64,000 bases of DNA from Vanessa cardui (taxonomy: Eukaryota; Arthropoda; Insecta; Lepidoptera; Nymphalidae), in NCBI RefSeq assembly GCF_905220365.1, contig NC_061154.1, positions 13,516,001-13,580,000 on the forward strand, written 5' to 3'. Numbering within the stretch: the stretch's first letter is position 1; every line of letters begins with the position of its first letter. The translations under genes and the position numbers were made by a program. Shown here in pieces: positions 11,708-20,740 of the stretch. The notes under the pieces are model-generated. The model searched no databases and had not been told where the DNA came from. It worked only from the letters and a program-made list of their open reading frames with translations.

Positions 11708-12355
11708 CTAGTTGTTGCCCGCGGCTTGTCTGTTCGGTTATCATATCGCTCATCCAGAACGACATCGTCACAATTGCAAAAATCTCTAAAATTACTTTTT
11801 CATTCCAAATGATCTCATTTTGTATATATACTTTCTAGGGTTATATTAATAATACATAAGACAAACAAAAAAAAAACCCGCTGAGTTTCTTTCGCCGGTT
11901 CTTCTCAGGTCAGGGTATTTTCTTTCCGAACCGGTGGTAGTGTTTCAATTGACCATCAATAAGAAAGTGTAATGCTTCTATATTGAATAAAGATATTTGA
12001 GTTTGAGTTTGAGTTTATTGTCAGAATTATTGTTTCAATTGTTTTTGATTGACATCTACTTATATAAAAATAATTCTGACAATATTACACTAGAAAGTAC
12101 CTATGTACGAAAAGAGATCGTTAAGAATGAAAAAGTCATTTTAGAGATTTATGCAATTGTGATAATGTCGTTCTGGATGAGGTACCTATATGTTAGGTAA
12201 AAAAGTAGCCTATGTCCTTCCTCAGAGTTGAAGTTTGCTTCCCACCAAACTTCATCAAATTCGGTGCATTGGTTTGGTCGTGAAAGAACGACAGACTGAC
12301 AGATAGAGTTACTTTCATATTTATATTATTAGTATAGAAGTATAGATTACTGATT
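11708..12355 (-). mobile_element. Helitron-like copy split by an inverted-repeat insertion
   Basis: The left piece, CTAGTTGTTGCCCGCGGC (11,708-11,725), is the reverse-complement 3' end of subfamily A. The rest resumes at about 12,197 with AAAAAAGTAGCCTATGTCC and finishes near TATTATTAGTATAG. The intervening 433 bp are the long-inverted-repeat unit described separately, so the Helitron-like copy was probably there first. Confidence 0.5.
11749..12181. mobile_element. Foldback-like unit with ~90-bp inverted repeats
   Basis: CTCATCCAGAACGACAT at 11,749 reappears inverted as ATGTCGTTCTGGATGAG ending at 12,181. The arms pair with a scatter of mismatches for about 90 bp (11,749-11,838 and 12,092-12,181). 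The middle holds a family D LINE tail (11,877-12,015, ending in TTTGAG repeats) and a second perfect 16-bp inverted repeat (12,016-12,031 and 12,069-12,084). No transposase is present and no clean target duplication was found, so it is a non-autonomous element or a local inverted duplication. Confidence 0.6.
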
Positions 12356-12947
12356 CTACTTAATTATGAGTCTTGTTTTGACATTATGTTGGTACGAATT
12401 CGATTTTGAATATTCGTTGATTTATTTTTTACTTTCCAACGATTCTATTTATTAGTGATTTTATAAATGATCTTGAGCTATTATTTTGTTGTCTATGCTG
12501 AGACTGAGTACAATCTATAGAGCGCAATGTTCAAAATTGTAAACTTTGCAACAGGTACAGGTACAAACGTATTCAGGGATACCTATTTCTACTTACTATC
12601 TCGTATAAAATAACGGTGGAACGACGCACAGAATTATATAAAATATATTTGAAACAATAAACATATTTATATCATTATATATTGCACTCGGTAGTTATAA
12701 TTTTTTATTGTTTAAGACATTTACATTATATAATTTATGGCTTCACACCACTTTTATTCATTCTCCACTTATTAATTTTCAAAGAAGGGTACTTAGTCAA
12801 TTTTAGGGTTACGAACTATACCTACCCTACCTGGTGTCGATAGGTATTACATTTTAAGTACCTACCTATCTGGTAGGTAGGTTTACTTGCTGGTAAGGTA
12901 TTATGCAAGTTCCTCTGGGTACGTTCCTCATCATATATTCTACCTAG
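12356..12947. other. AT-rich intergenic DNA with TAGGTA-rich tract
   Basis: Around 12,820-12,900, TACCTA and its complement TAGGTA recur many times, as in CTACCTATCTGGTAGGTAGG. It is a degenerate simple repeat; nothing coding is seen. Confidence 0.4.
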
Positions 12948-12996
12948 ATTGAGTGAGGCAATGTGACAGCATTCGATATACATTGCCTCACTCAAT
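12948..12996. repeat. 17-bp perfect inverted repeat, 15-nt loop
   Basis: ATTGAGTGAGGCAATGT at 12,948-12,964 is repeated in exact reverse complement at 12,980-12,996. The hairpin is somewhat short for a typical insect pre-miRNA, and I recognise no known miRNA seed. Confidence 0.85.
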
Positions 12997-13009
12997 ATAT
13001 ATCTAAAAG

Positions 13010-13090
13010 GGCTTATGTGTGTGGTGACCACTTATCGCGAAGTGACGCTTTTTGCCAGTGAACTAATCGATTTCGTAGAAAAAAAAATAG
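13010..13090 (+). mobile_element. SINE-like repeat (family 3), degraded 3' end
   Basis: GTGTGGTGACCACTTATC and the A-rich end match the last part of the family 3 repeats. The rest is missing. Confidence 0.45.
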
Positions 13091-14184
13091 GTACAAAAAT
13101 ATGTCTTCTTAAAATATTGACAAATTCAATCGATAAGCAAGCAGGTATTGCAATGAAAATTTTGTTTAATCAATAAAACATTATTTAATCTAAATATCTA
13201 TTATTATGAAATTTTAAACAGAACAGTTAAAATTATCTAAATCTGAATCAAATGTGCAAAAAACGTAACAATAATATTAACGATTCCAAAGAATTTTATA
13301 ATCAGTTCTGTTTTTCATATACCTATATAAAAAGCAATAAATAAATTAAAGTTATATAATTTTCTTGCCAATGCAAAAGCGTCTACATGCATAGTTACCC
13401 ATACGAAGTCAGGGCAGGTCTATAGTTTATAAAAGCAAAGCATGGAATTAGAACGCGTGGCTCTGAAATCCGTCCAGTCTCCACTGTGATGTCATAGATA
13501 TGATTAATTAGCATTTAGGTATAATTCATCTGATATTCGGAAGCCGAATACTAAGTGAATTAGGTACATTGGCGTGGCGGACTATGCTCCAAAGTTACTG
13601 AGAACTTTATCCATTAATGCAGTATTTGCAAGCTGATCATATTAGAATATTAGGTAGGTACCTACGTTTAACACAATTATAAAATTAAATAGTAAAAATG
13701 TTTTCTCGACGTTACCTAAATGTTTATAATAATTTGGTACGTTTTTTTTACCCTTAAAGTTTGTTCAAATTTCTACAACTTACCCATCAATAAAATATAT
13801 AGGTAGGTAGGTACCTATTTATATACCTTATAACTAAGGGTTAATTTGATACGATTATATAAATAAATAAGTAACAATGTGTGTTAGCATAATTATTATT
13901 TAGTTTTTTTTAATGAAAAGTTTAGTTCTTTTTACGACGCTGTTGTATCTGTGATTGTCGATCAAGGGTAACTGATTAAACAACTCTATATTTTTCTTTC
14001 CAATATCAAATCAAATATGACAGAAACAGAGACATAACTTTTTAATATATAAAATGTGAAAATGCACAATATTTAATAATATAGTCATTTAATTAAAACA
14101 TCTGAACTTAACACCTACCACTACTTACTTACATCACATTTCGTAAACTTCCATTTTTTTTTTATAAGTATTGCCCATAAACTT
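13091..14184. other. AT-rich intergenic DNA, nothing recognised
   Basis: GGTACC and TAGGTA motifs are frequent, but I see no gene, RNA gene or repeat ends. A GTAACAATGT near 13,871 is a weak Doublesex-like match, too short to call. Confidence 0.4.
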
Positions 14185-14240
14185 TGATTTGAACCCGCGA
14201 CCCGTTTGTTGTGTCCGTTCAGTTGAGTAGCCAGAGGATT
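14185..14240 (-). repeat. tRNA-like SINE head remnant
   Basis: In reverse complement there is GGCTACTCAACTGAACGG with a B-box-like GCGGGTTCAAATC about 20 bp on. No cloverleaf can be completed, so this is taken as a pol III promoter remnant, not a tRNA gene. Confidence 0.4.
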
Positions 14241-14844
14241 TTTTTACCCATGTGTTCACTACTTACATTATTAAAGTTAGGTACTTAAATCGTATTTTTC
14301 AACTTACCAACTTTATCAGCTTCTTCACATAAAATACTGCTTACCTAATTATTGTACCTATAAGTAGTAAGCTACCTAAAACATGCACAAATAGGAACTG
14401 TGCACGAAGCAGGTATCCACCAATTAACATTGAAATTAAGGTACCTACTCCATATTCACGTCGAATTTTGCAGTCTCCTGTTTTTCTCGTTTTAAAGTCA
14501 TGTCGTTTAGAATTTATAATAAGGTATGTGCTAATATTTACTAACGAAAGTAGTAGATAAATCAAGCACGCCCTTGGTTTTAATACCTACGTGATTTTAA
14601 ATAATAAAAGAGAGCAACTATTTATAGGCTTTTTAAAATATTTCCTTTCCTGCAATTACTATTTTATCTTGGATACAAAGTATCAATGATATATTCTGCG
14701 TGTGTTGTAAAATTCCTCGCAATATCACGAATGTATCTTGTTTATGCTGAAATCGCAATGCGATCATATCAAAAAAGGAATTATTAAATAAGATATATTC
14801 AATCGTAGTCCAAATGACACGGTAGAGCTGAGCTAGTAGGAGCT
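14241..14844. other. AT-rich DNA just upstream of the bab island
   Basis: The composition changes abruptly near 14,845 from AT-rich to strongly GC-rich. No TATA box at a plausible distance and no repeat were found, but proximal regulatory elements of bab would be expected here. Confidence 0.4.
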
Positions 14845-15146
14845 AGTCGTGCAGTAGGCGTGCTGCAGCACGTCGTGCACGCGGGCGTGCGCGGGCGCCG
14901 CGCGATCGATGCAGGCGCGGGCGGGGGCGCGCGGGTGGCGGAGTGCGCGCGGGCGCGGGGGCGTGGCGAGGGGCGGCGCGCGGCGGCCATTCGCTTGCGG
15001 CACGCGCCGCCCCCGGCCCCGCCCGCGCGCCCCGCCGCGACACGCCGCCGCTCAGTGCCTCGCGAGTCGTCGCCCGCGGTGCATGCGTCGCGCACCTCAT
15101 TCCTCACGCGTTATATTGCAGATGCGAGCCCGCTGCCGCTAAAACC
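14845..15146 (+). promoter_or_regulatory. bab: GC/CpG-rich island: probable bab promoter and 5' leader
   Basis: About 300 bp of very GC-rich, CpG-rich sequence directly precedes the bab start codon, in a window otherwise dominated by A and T. It contains TCAGT at 15,052-15,056, the arthropod initiator consensus, which would give a leader of about 93 nt. It also contains a fair splice acceptor, TTATATTGCAG, ending at 15,121. Either transcription starts inside the island, or an upstream non-coding exon is spliced to 15,122. Sequence alone does not decide. G-runs at about 14,915-14,985 could form unusual structures in the leader. Confidence 0.55.
14909..15142 (+). other. Upstream ORF ending 4 nt before the bab start
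   Basis: An ATG at 14,909 opens a 77-codon frame that closes with TAA at 15,140-15,142. The bab ATG is at 15,147, in another frame. In-frame ATGs at 15,083 and 15,122 share that stop, so transcripts starting late or spliced at 15,121 still carry a uORF. In the spliced case it is only MRARCR. The peptide itself is arginine- and alanine-rich from GC content and unlikely to be a functional protein. Confidence 0.45.
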
Positions 15147-15833
15147 ATGCCGGCCGAGGAGGAATCCGCGGCGATGGACGGCCGGGAAGCCGCCGACGGC
15201 TCGCCCCAGCAGTTCTGTCTCCGATGGAATAATTATCAGACGAATCTCGCCAATTGCTTCGATCAGCTGCTCCAGACCGAGTCCTTCGTGGACGTCACGC
15301 TCGCCTGCGAGGGTCAGAGCCTGAAGGCGCACAAAGTGGTGCTCTCGGCATGCAGCCCCTACTTCCAGACCCTGTTCATGGACAACCCCTGCCGGCACCC
15401 GATCATAATAATGCGCGATATTAAGTACTGCGACCTGAAGGCGGTGGTAGATTTCATGTACCGCGGAGAGATCAACGTGTCGCAAGATCAGATCACCGCG
15501 CTGCTGAAGGTGGCCGAGACCCTCAAGATCAGGGGTCTGACGGATGTGAGCGGAGAGCACGCCGTGCTGCGGGCGGGCGGCGGTCTGGAAGCCCGCGCTG
15601 GGAAGCGGCCCGGCAGCCGCGAGGGCGAGTCCCCAGGCGGCGCCTCGGCCAAGGCTCGCCGGCGGTCGGCGGAGCGCAGCCCGGCGGGCAGCCCGCGCGT
15701 GTCGCCCGCCGGCGCCGGCGCGCCCGCCGACCTGCTGCACGCGCCGCCCGACGCGCCCAACGCGCCCGCGCTGCACGTCGACGACGTGGACATCCGCCCC
15801 GGCATCGCCGAGATGATCCGCGAGGAGGAACGG
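15147..15833 (+). CDS. bab: Bric-a-brac BTB/POZ transcription factor, first coding exon
   Basis: This exon encodes the first 229 residues of a BTB/POZ transcription factor. Residues 21-136 form the BTB domain used for dimerisation: QQFCLRWNNYQ at 21-31, VDVTLACEG, the hallmark AHKVVLSACSPYF at 61-73, MYRGEIN, and the closing LKVAETLKIRGLTDV. Residues 140-208 are a low-complexity Ala/Pro/Arg/Ser linker encoded by GC-rich DNA. DIRPGIAEMIREEER at 215-229 resembles the segment ahead of the Psq/AT-hook DNA-binding region in insect Bab proteins. This and the BTB sequence favour bab over lola, broad or fruitless. ATG 15,147 has a good context (AAAACC) and directly precedes the BTB region. The exon ends in phase 0 at a consensus donor. 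Bab is a nuclear repressor in limb, ovary and pigment patterning; the DNA-binding exons lie beyond the window. Confidence 0.85.
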
Positions 15834-15840
15834 GTAAGTG
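15834..15840 (+). other. 5' splice site of bab first coding exon
   Basis: CGG|GTAAGTG fits the donor consensus, and coding-like composition stops about 50 bp further on. The frame continues past it to a stop at 15,882-15,884, but the encoded VSGTLSRHLPPS has no bab character, so the splice is preferred. Confidence 0.85.
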
Positions 15841-16309
15841 GAACACTCTCCCGCCATCTCCCTCCCTCGCCCCTTTCTCGCTAAATTTCCTTTCCGAATC
15901 GCTATTAGCTCATTTTGTTCGCGGGAATTATTTATTTAACAGTTAGTTATTAAATATTTATTTTCCTAACTTTCACGATGCGGAGATTCATTTCATTTTT
16001 ATTATTATCGTTGTACTTTGTGTTATTTCGCGATTTTTCTGCCATCAGCATTTCTGCCTGGGGGTATATATTTTTTAATTAGATGTACAAATTTGTTTGT
16101 GTTTTGCATGAGGCTTATTCGCGCAGACCATCACCTCATAAGTATTAGCGTCTGTTTCAATCGCTTCAAAAATAATAATAAGATGATCAAGAGTCAATTT
16201 AAATAGTTACGATAACTATTGATATTTTTGTTTATTGAAGGATGTAAACGATTTAGTTTCGACTCTAATACGCTAGTAATAAGGTTTTAAATCGCGCGAC
16301 ATCGCAGCC
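15841..16309. other. Start of bab first coding intron, nothing recognised
   Basis: AT-rich sequence begins soon after the donor. No second exon, RNA or repeat is visible here. The intron continues to the window end at 64,000 without a recognisable Psq-domain exon. Confidence 0.5.
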
Positions 16310-16362
16310 AAGTAGCTCAGCTGTTTGAGATACTAGGACATTGTTTCGATTCTCTCGCGGCG
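16310..16362 (+). repeat. tRNA-like remnant (A and B boxes)
   Basis: TAGCTCAGCTG (16,313-16,323) fits the pol III A box and GTTTCGATTCT (16,343-16,353) fits a B box. The boxes are only 30 bp apart and no cloverleaf closes, so it is probably an old SINE head or tRNA pseudogene. Confidence 0.4.
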
Positions 16363-16887
16363 CCAAAGATTCACTATTTTATGTTTGCTCAAGGAGACGG
16401 TAACTTTATACATTTTCTCGTTTTTTACATATTATTGGCATAAAACAATCATATATTAATGTAAGTATTATACTAATTACTTAGAACTTAAGAAAACACA
16501 CACATGTACTGAAATCGCATAGCCATATTATTTTGTATGCATTTTAATAAATATAATATTATTTTCAACATTTATTGAATTTATAAATTTATCATTACGT
16601 ATAATATAAAATAATACTTATATGTATTTTCATTCAAAACAATTTAATCATATACCTAGAAAAAAATAAAAATAACCTAGTTAGATGCTATAGGTAATTA
16701 AATCTCTTTATTAATATATTTTTATAGTATAATTCCGATAAATTAAAAAACCAATATAAAATATCGTATGATTAATAGTTTTATTACTCTTTGAATAATA
16801 ATTATAATGCATTTCGTTTTATAAGCTTATTAAATCTTGTGCACGAGAGTATGAGACGTGAAATATGATAAAAGAATATTAAACTGC

Positions 16888-17187
16888 CAGGGCCGGATTT
16901 AGGGAGGTCATCAAGACTAGAGGCCTCCACAGGGGCCCTATATATAAAGACAATTGAAACATCTAAAAAAAATTGAACAAAATTAACAATTTAAATATAA
17001 TATATTTATACGTACTTATATCTAGTAAATTAAAAGTAAATATCTTTAATATTAAATAACTAGTAGTTTCTACATAATTATGTTGGTTGAGAAAATTTGC
17101 AATAAATTTAATTTTCAAACAATTTTAATATAATTAAGGGCCTCCACTCCTTCGTTGTCTAGATCTAGATCTCCTATTCCGGCCCTG
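16888..17187. mobile_element. hAT-type MITE with 8-bp TSD
   Basis: CAGGGCCGGATTTAGG at the left end is matched in inverted orientation by CTATTCCGGCCCTG at the right. Subterminal GGCCTCCAC sequence is also inverted. Flanking octamers TAAACTGC and TAAACTAG differ at two sites, as expected of an aged 8-bp duplication. CAGGG termini with 8-bp duplications are typical of hAT elements. The 300-bp interior is AT-rich and non-coding, so the element depended on a transposase elsewhere. Confidence 0.8.
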
Positions 17188-18149
17188 TAAACTAGCCAGT
17201 CTCTCTAAACACAAATATTATCATCAAGTTTAATATCAGCTTACATTATTTATTATTTCAGAATTTAAAGTAACACATACATTAGGAATTTTCCTTACTT
17301 GGACCTTACAAAATTATACACACGACTGTATATTATAAAAAAATAAATAAACGTAGGTACGTGTAGAAAGTACGCTAAACAAAATCTCGTTAATACTAAA
17401 TCAGTAATATTATAAAACGTTCTTAATTCAAATAAATTAATAATAAAATTATGCATTCGAGTATGTAGATATAATCATATAATATTAAATATAAATTATC
17501 CATGCTTCGGTGATAATATTGCAATCTACTAAAACGGTAGGATTTTATAAGTGTGGCAACACAGCGTTTCGAATGCGTTATATTAAATTGTTTTCGACCT
17601 ATTGTTCTTGAATGTTGTTGGTGAGAGTAATTTAGTATTTGCGAACTAAAACTGGGTCTTTCTTATAACAAAAGGATATTGTTCTACCACAATTAGCATT
17701 GCAATAAGCATAGATAAGTGAATGTTTGTGCTATTGAGTTCAAAATTAACAGCATTTCGAAAAATGCCTGAGCAACAATAGCTTCTTATCGATATTTTAA
17801 ACATTTGTATATTTACGATTTTCTTTGTATTTTTGCGTTAACGTATTGTTTAATTACGTTAAGTTTTTATTACGCACATTAAATACCTACGCCGCGGTGG
17901 CGTCCCGTGTGATAATTATGAATGAAGACATCAAAAACACTAAAAGAATTTTATTTTTTAATTACTATTAAATTAATTGTTGCCTAATTACAACGTTCGA
18001 AATTTGAAAATTTATTTAGATTAAGTTCACCCGTCATTTAACAAACATCGTTCCATTTTTAAATATTAACATTCGAAATTTGAATGAAAGTCGTCAGTGC
18101 ATTTCTAATACAAATCATCGATATATATGATAACATTTTGGCGTTATAG
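17188..18149. other. AT-rich intron, nothing recognised
   Basis: I see only low-complexity AT sequence. A TTATTATTTCAG acceptor-like string ends near 17,261, but no open, coding-like sequence follows it. Confidence 0.45.
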
Positions 18150-18159
18150 TTAGTGTGTG

Positions 18160-18270
18160 TAAAAGGGCGTCAATCGAAGGGCGCAGGACGTCGCGACCGG
18201 CGACGCGACGTGACACTCGCTTGCTGTAGTTGTTGACGTGACGTTGTTGTCATCGTTTGATATTAACATC
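18160..18270. other. GC-elevated intronic patch
   Basis: GGACGTCGCGACCGGCGACG is embedded in very AT-rich intron and is not part of any repeat seen elsewhere in the window. It could be a regulatory element or a remnant of an insertion. A 62-codon frame on the minus strand has no domain. Confidence 0.25.
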
Positions 18271-18799
18271 GCTGTAATTTCACTTTGAGAGTTCATTTTA
18301 ACGTACGCCGAAACTGTAACATATCTACATACAAGCATGCAAAATTCATTTAGACGTAGTACCTATGTAGGTAATAGGTTTGGTAAGTAACTATTTTCCA
18401 GTGTATATTTCTAGGTATCTACAGGTATTGCCTAAAGTGTTATGAATATACACTAAAATACAAAATTAATTATTTTTTTTTTAATAAAAACTAAACTTAA
18501 ATTAATTAAATTTGTTTTAAATTGATTCAATGTTGATAAATATCTTTTAAATAAATATATGAACTATTTTTAATCTAGCGAATGAAAAAAACAATCTTAG
18601 TATATACTAAGATCAAAATCTAGTATTTAAAGACAAAGTTGTGTAGATAGATTATTCATACAAATTAAATCTATATTTACAATATATTTGACAGTTCAAA
18701 TGTTGATAAGGTATTTAAGTTAGTCATTTTTTAAATTATGGAATTTATTTATAATGATTTCCATAACAAATGACCCCAATGAATTATAAAAGCAATCGA
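18271..18799. other. AT-rich intron, nothing recognised
   Basis: I found no gene, RNA gene or repeat with recognisable ends. Confidence 0.45.
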
Positions 18800-18990
18800 A
18801 TAGCAAGGTACGGGTTAAAAGAGAGCCTCTTTTCGGCGTCGGTTAAAGTAACCCCAAGTCGTCTCGTTGTCTCCGGCGACACGTGTCTCAGTCAGTTTGA
18901 ACTTAGGGCGTTACGGTGGAAGTTTAAATGTTCAATTAGTCATGTAACTGCGGGTTTGACTTTGCGGTAGCTGTTCGAAGCGTTTGTCGT
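18800..18990. other. GC-elevated intronic patch, enhancer candidate
   Basis: This block, with GTCTCCGGCGACACGTGTCT and a CAGTCAGTTTGAAC, is single-copy in the window and clearly less AT-rich than its flanks. CACGTG is an E-box. It has no coding signature beyond a short open frame. Confidence 0.25.
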
Positions 18991-19175
18991 ATTACGTAGG
19001 TAATAATGTTTCGAAAAATGTTTTGTTTTTAAGAAAAAAAAAAAACAAAAATAATTACACACCAATTGGTCTTCGATATTCAATGCTTACTTATAGTGAT
19101 GTTTTTTTTTAAATTGCGATATGATTTTTACGAGTTCATTGACCTCTTAAAACAATTAATTTATACAAAAACTTA

Positions 19176-19235
19176 CTATGATCTGCGTGTGTTTATATAG
19201 GTACGCTATGATCTACATGTGTTTATATATATATG
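19176..19235. repeat. 30-bp tandem duplication
   Basis: Two consecutive units starting CTATGATCTGCGTG and CTATGATCTACATG, each followed by TGTTTATATA, make an imperfect head-to-tail duplication. Confidence 0.8.
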
Positions 19236-20644
19236 TTTTATACTTTGTTACTAAGTGATGATTTCTCAAATATGTCTTTTTTATTGATGAGTTGGTGAAC
19301 TTCTTGATTATAGCGACGCGTTTTTCATTGAAGTCGATTCACAGGAATTAATATTTCGTTAATGTCACTTGGACTGGTATTTATATTTTTTAATAAGTAT
19401 AACATAAAAGCGAAGATGTCATTAATAATATTTTCCTTTATAATTACTAAGTTTAAAAAAGAAGTAGGTCGATTCGCTAATACGGTAAGGAAGATATGGT
19501 ACCAAGTAAAAAAATTATATACGATTTAAATCTTAGAATATACTTATATGTATGAGATACATAGATATGTTGTTGGTTTTAGTTTTTACTTGAGTGATTT
19601 TTTAAATTTAAATTAAAAAATTGTTATCAATTGACATTCCTTTAAGGACCTTATTCTTAGATTGATTTTAAGGGCGAAAATTTATGATTAGATACCTACC
19701 TACACTGAACACATACTTATCTCATGCATTCGTCATCAGGATTAACCTTTAATTCGTAACTAAGTACCGTCTTTTGTAATTATTTTTTTAATAGTATAGG
19801 TCAAAGCTTTCTCGGTTCATATCTACGGCTAGTTGTAATCTGTTAAAGTACGTTCCAGTTAGAAATCTATAAACATATTCATAAATGTATAAATATTAAA
19901 ATAAACAATAGTTCATTAGTAAAGCTTTATAAGCGTGAAAGAACACGTGCGACACGTATTTCAATTAACGCGCGTAATTAAAAAAGTAAGAAAAAAAATA
20001 TAGTAAGTATTAGGCCAGTGATTAATTTATACTGCCGATAAGGCTATTTATTATAGTCTGTTCGATTAATTCTGACGTCTTAGCTCTGATAAACGCGGTT
20101 TTATGGCTGCGTTCGATGTTGTTTTTTTTTTTTAATTATTTAAATGCCATTTTCATAAATAAATCTAGTGAGAGATTAAATTCAGCCATGAAGCTTTTTT
20201 TTAATTTAATAACCCTTGTGTCAGCAAGTATAGATTCAAAAGTAATCTTTTAACACTTATGTTTATTAATGGTGATAACAAAACTGATAACAAATAATAT
20301 AAATATTAAACAAGATAAAAATATATATTCATTAGAAAGATCTGAAAAGGTTTATAGTTTATCATCGCATGCGCACGCGCCGATGTTTCTCGTAGAAAAC
20401 AATTAAGTATGTCTATATATCATTGTCACGCGAGGAGTCGGATGGATTACCTACAGATTAAAAAATTACAAATTCATTTAGATCGTTTTATTGACGTCTT
20501 ATAAAATACTTGAGTAGAACGATGAATGATGATGTTGATGTTTTTTCAAAATAATATTCAATACTGTTGAGTAATATTGCATAAAATAACATACTATAAA
20601 TGTTCTGCATTAGCGCCTATTCTCCTCAATTGAAGTATTTTCAC
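19236..20644. other. AT-rich intron, nothing recognised
   Basis: A GC blip at about 20,365-20,390 (CATGCGCACGCGCCGATG) is the only departure from AT-rich sequence. No gene or repeat is supported. Confidence 0.45.
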
Positions 20645-20740
20645 TACGCTCCAACACCAGCTATTGGATACAATACTCAGATTTTCGTCGGCCTCATGCA
20701 GGTTTCCTTCACGAATTTTAATTTAGGAATTTAATTATTA
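20645..20740 (-). mobile_element. Old SINE (family 1) fragment
   Basis: CTCATGCAGGTTTCCTTCACG resembles the CATGCAGGTTTCCTCACGATG core of family 1 in minus orientation. The rest is too diverged to define ends. Confidence 0.3.

Noticed and set aside
11901..11930. TTCTCAGGTCAGGG as a second recursive splice site
   Set aside because: It belongs to a dispersed LINE tail (also at 32,432) and lies upstream of bab, not in the intron.
14799..15107. Several open frames of 77-154 codons in the island upstream of bab
   Set aside because: They are Arg/Ala/Pro-rich translations caused by GC content. Only their role as a uORF is worth noting.
14943..15146. N-terminal extension of the bab frame
   Set aside because: The 68 extra residues are low-complexity and biased by GC. 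ATG 15,147 has a better context and sits right before the BTB domain, and the acceptor at 15,121 would remove most of the extension.
15111..15857. Open frame of 248 codons on the minus strand opposite bab
   Set aside because: It is a shadow of the GC-rich exon. The plus frame holds the complete BTB domain, while the minus frame has no domain.
17240..17300. Acceptor-like TTATTATTTCAG as a possible bab exon
   Set aside because: The following sequence has no coding quality, no nearby donor and no Psq-domain similarity.
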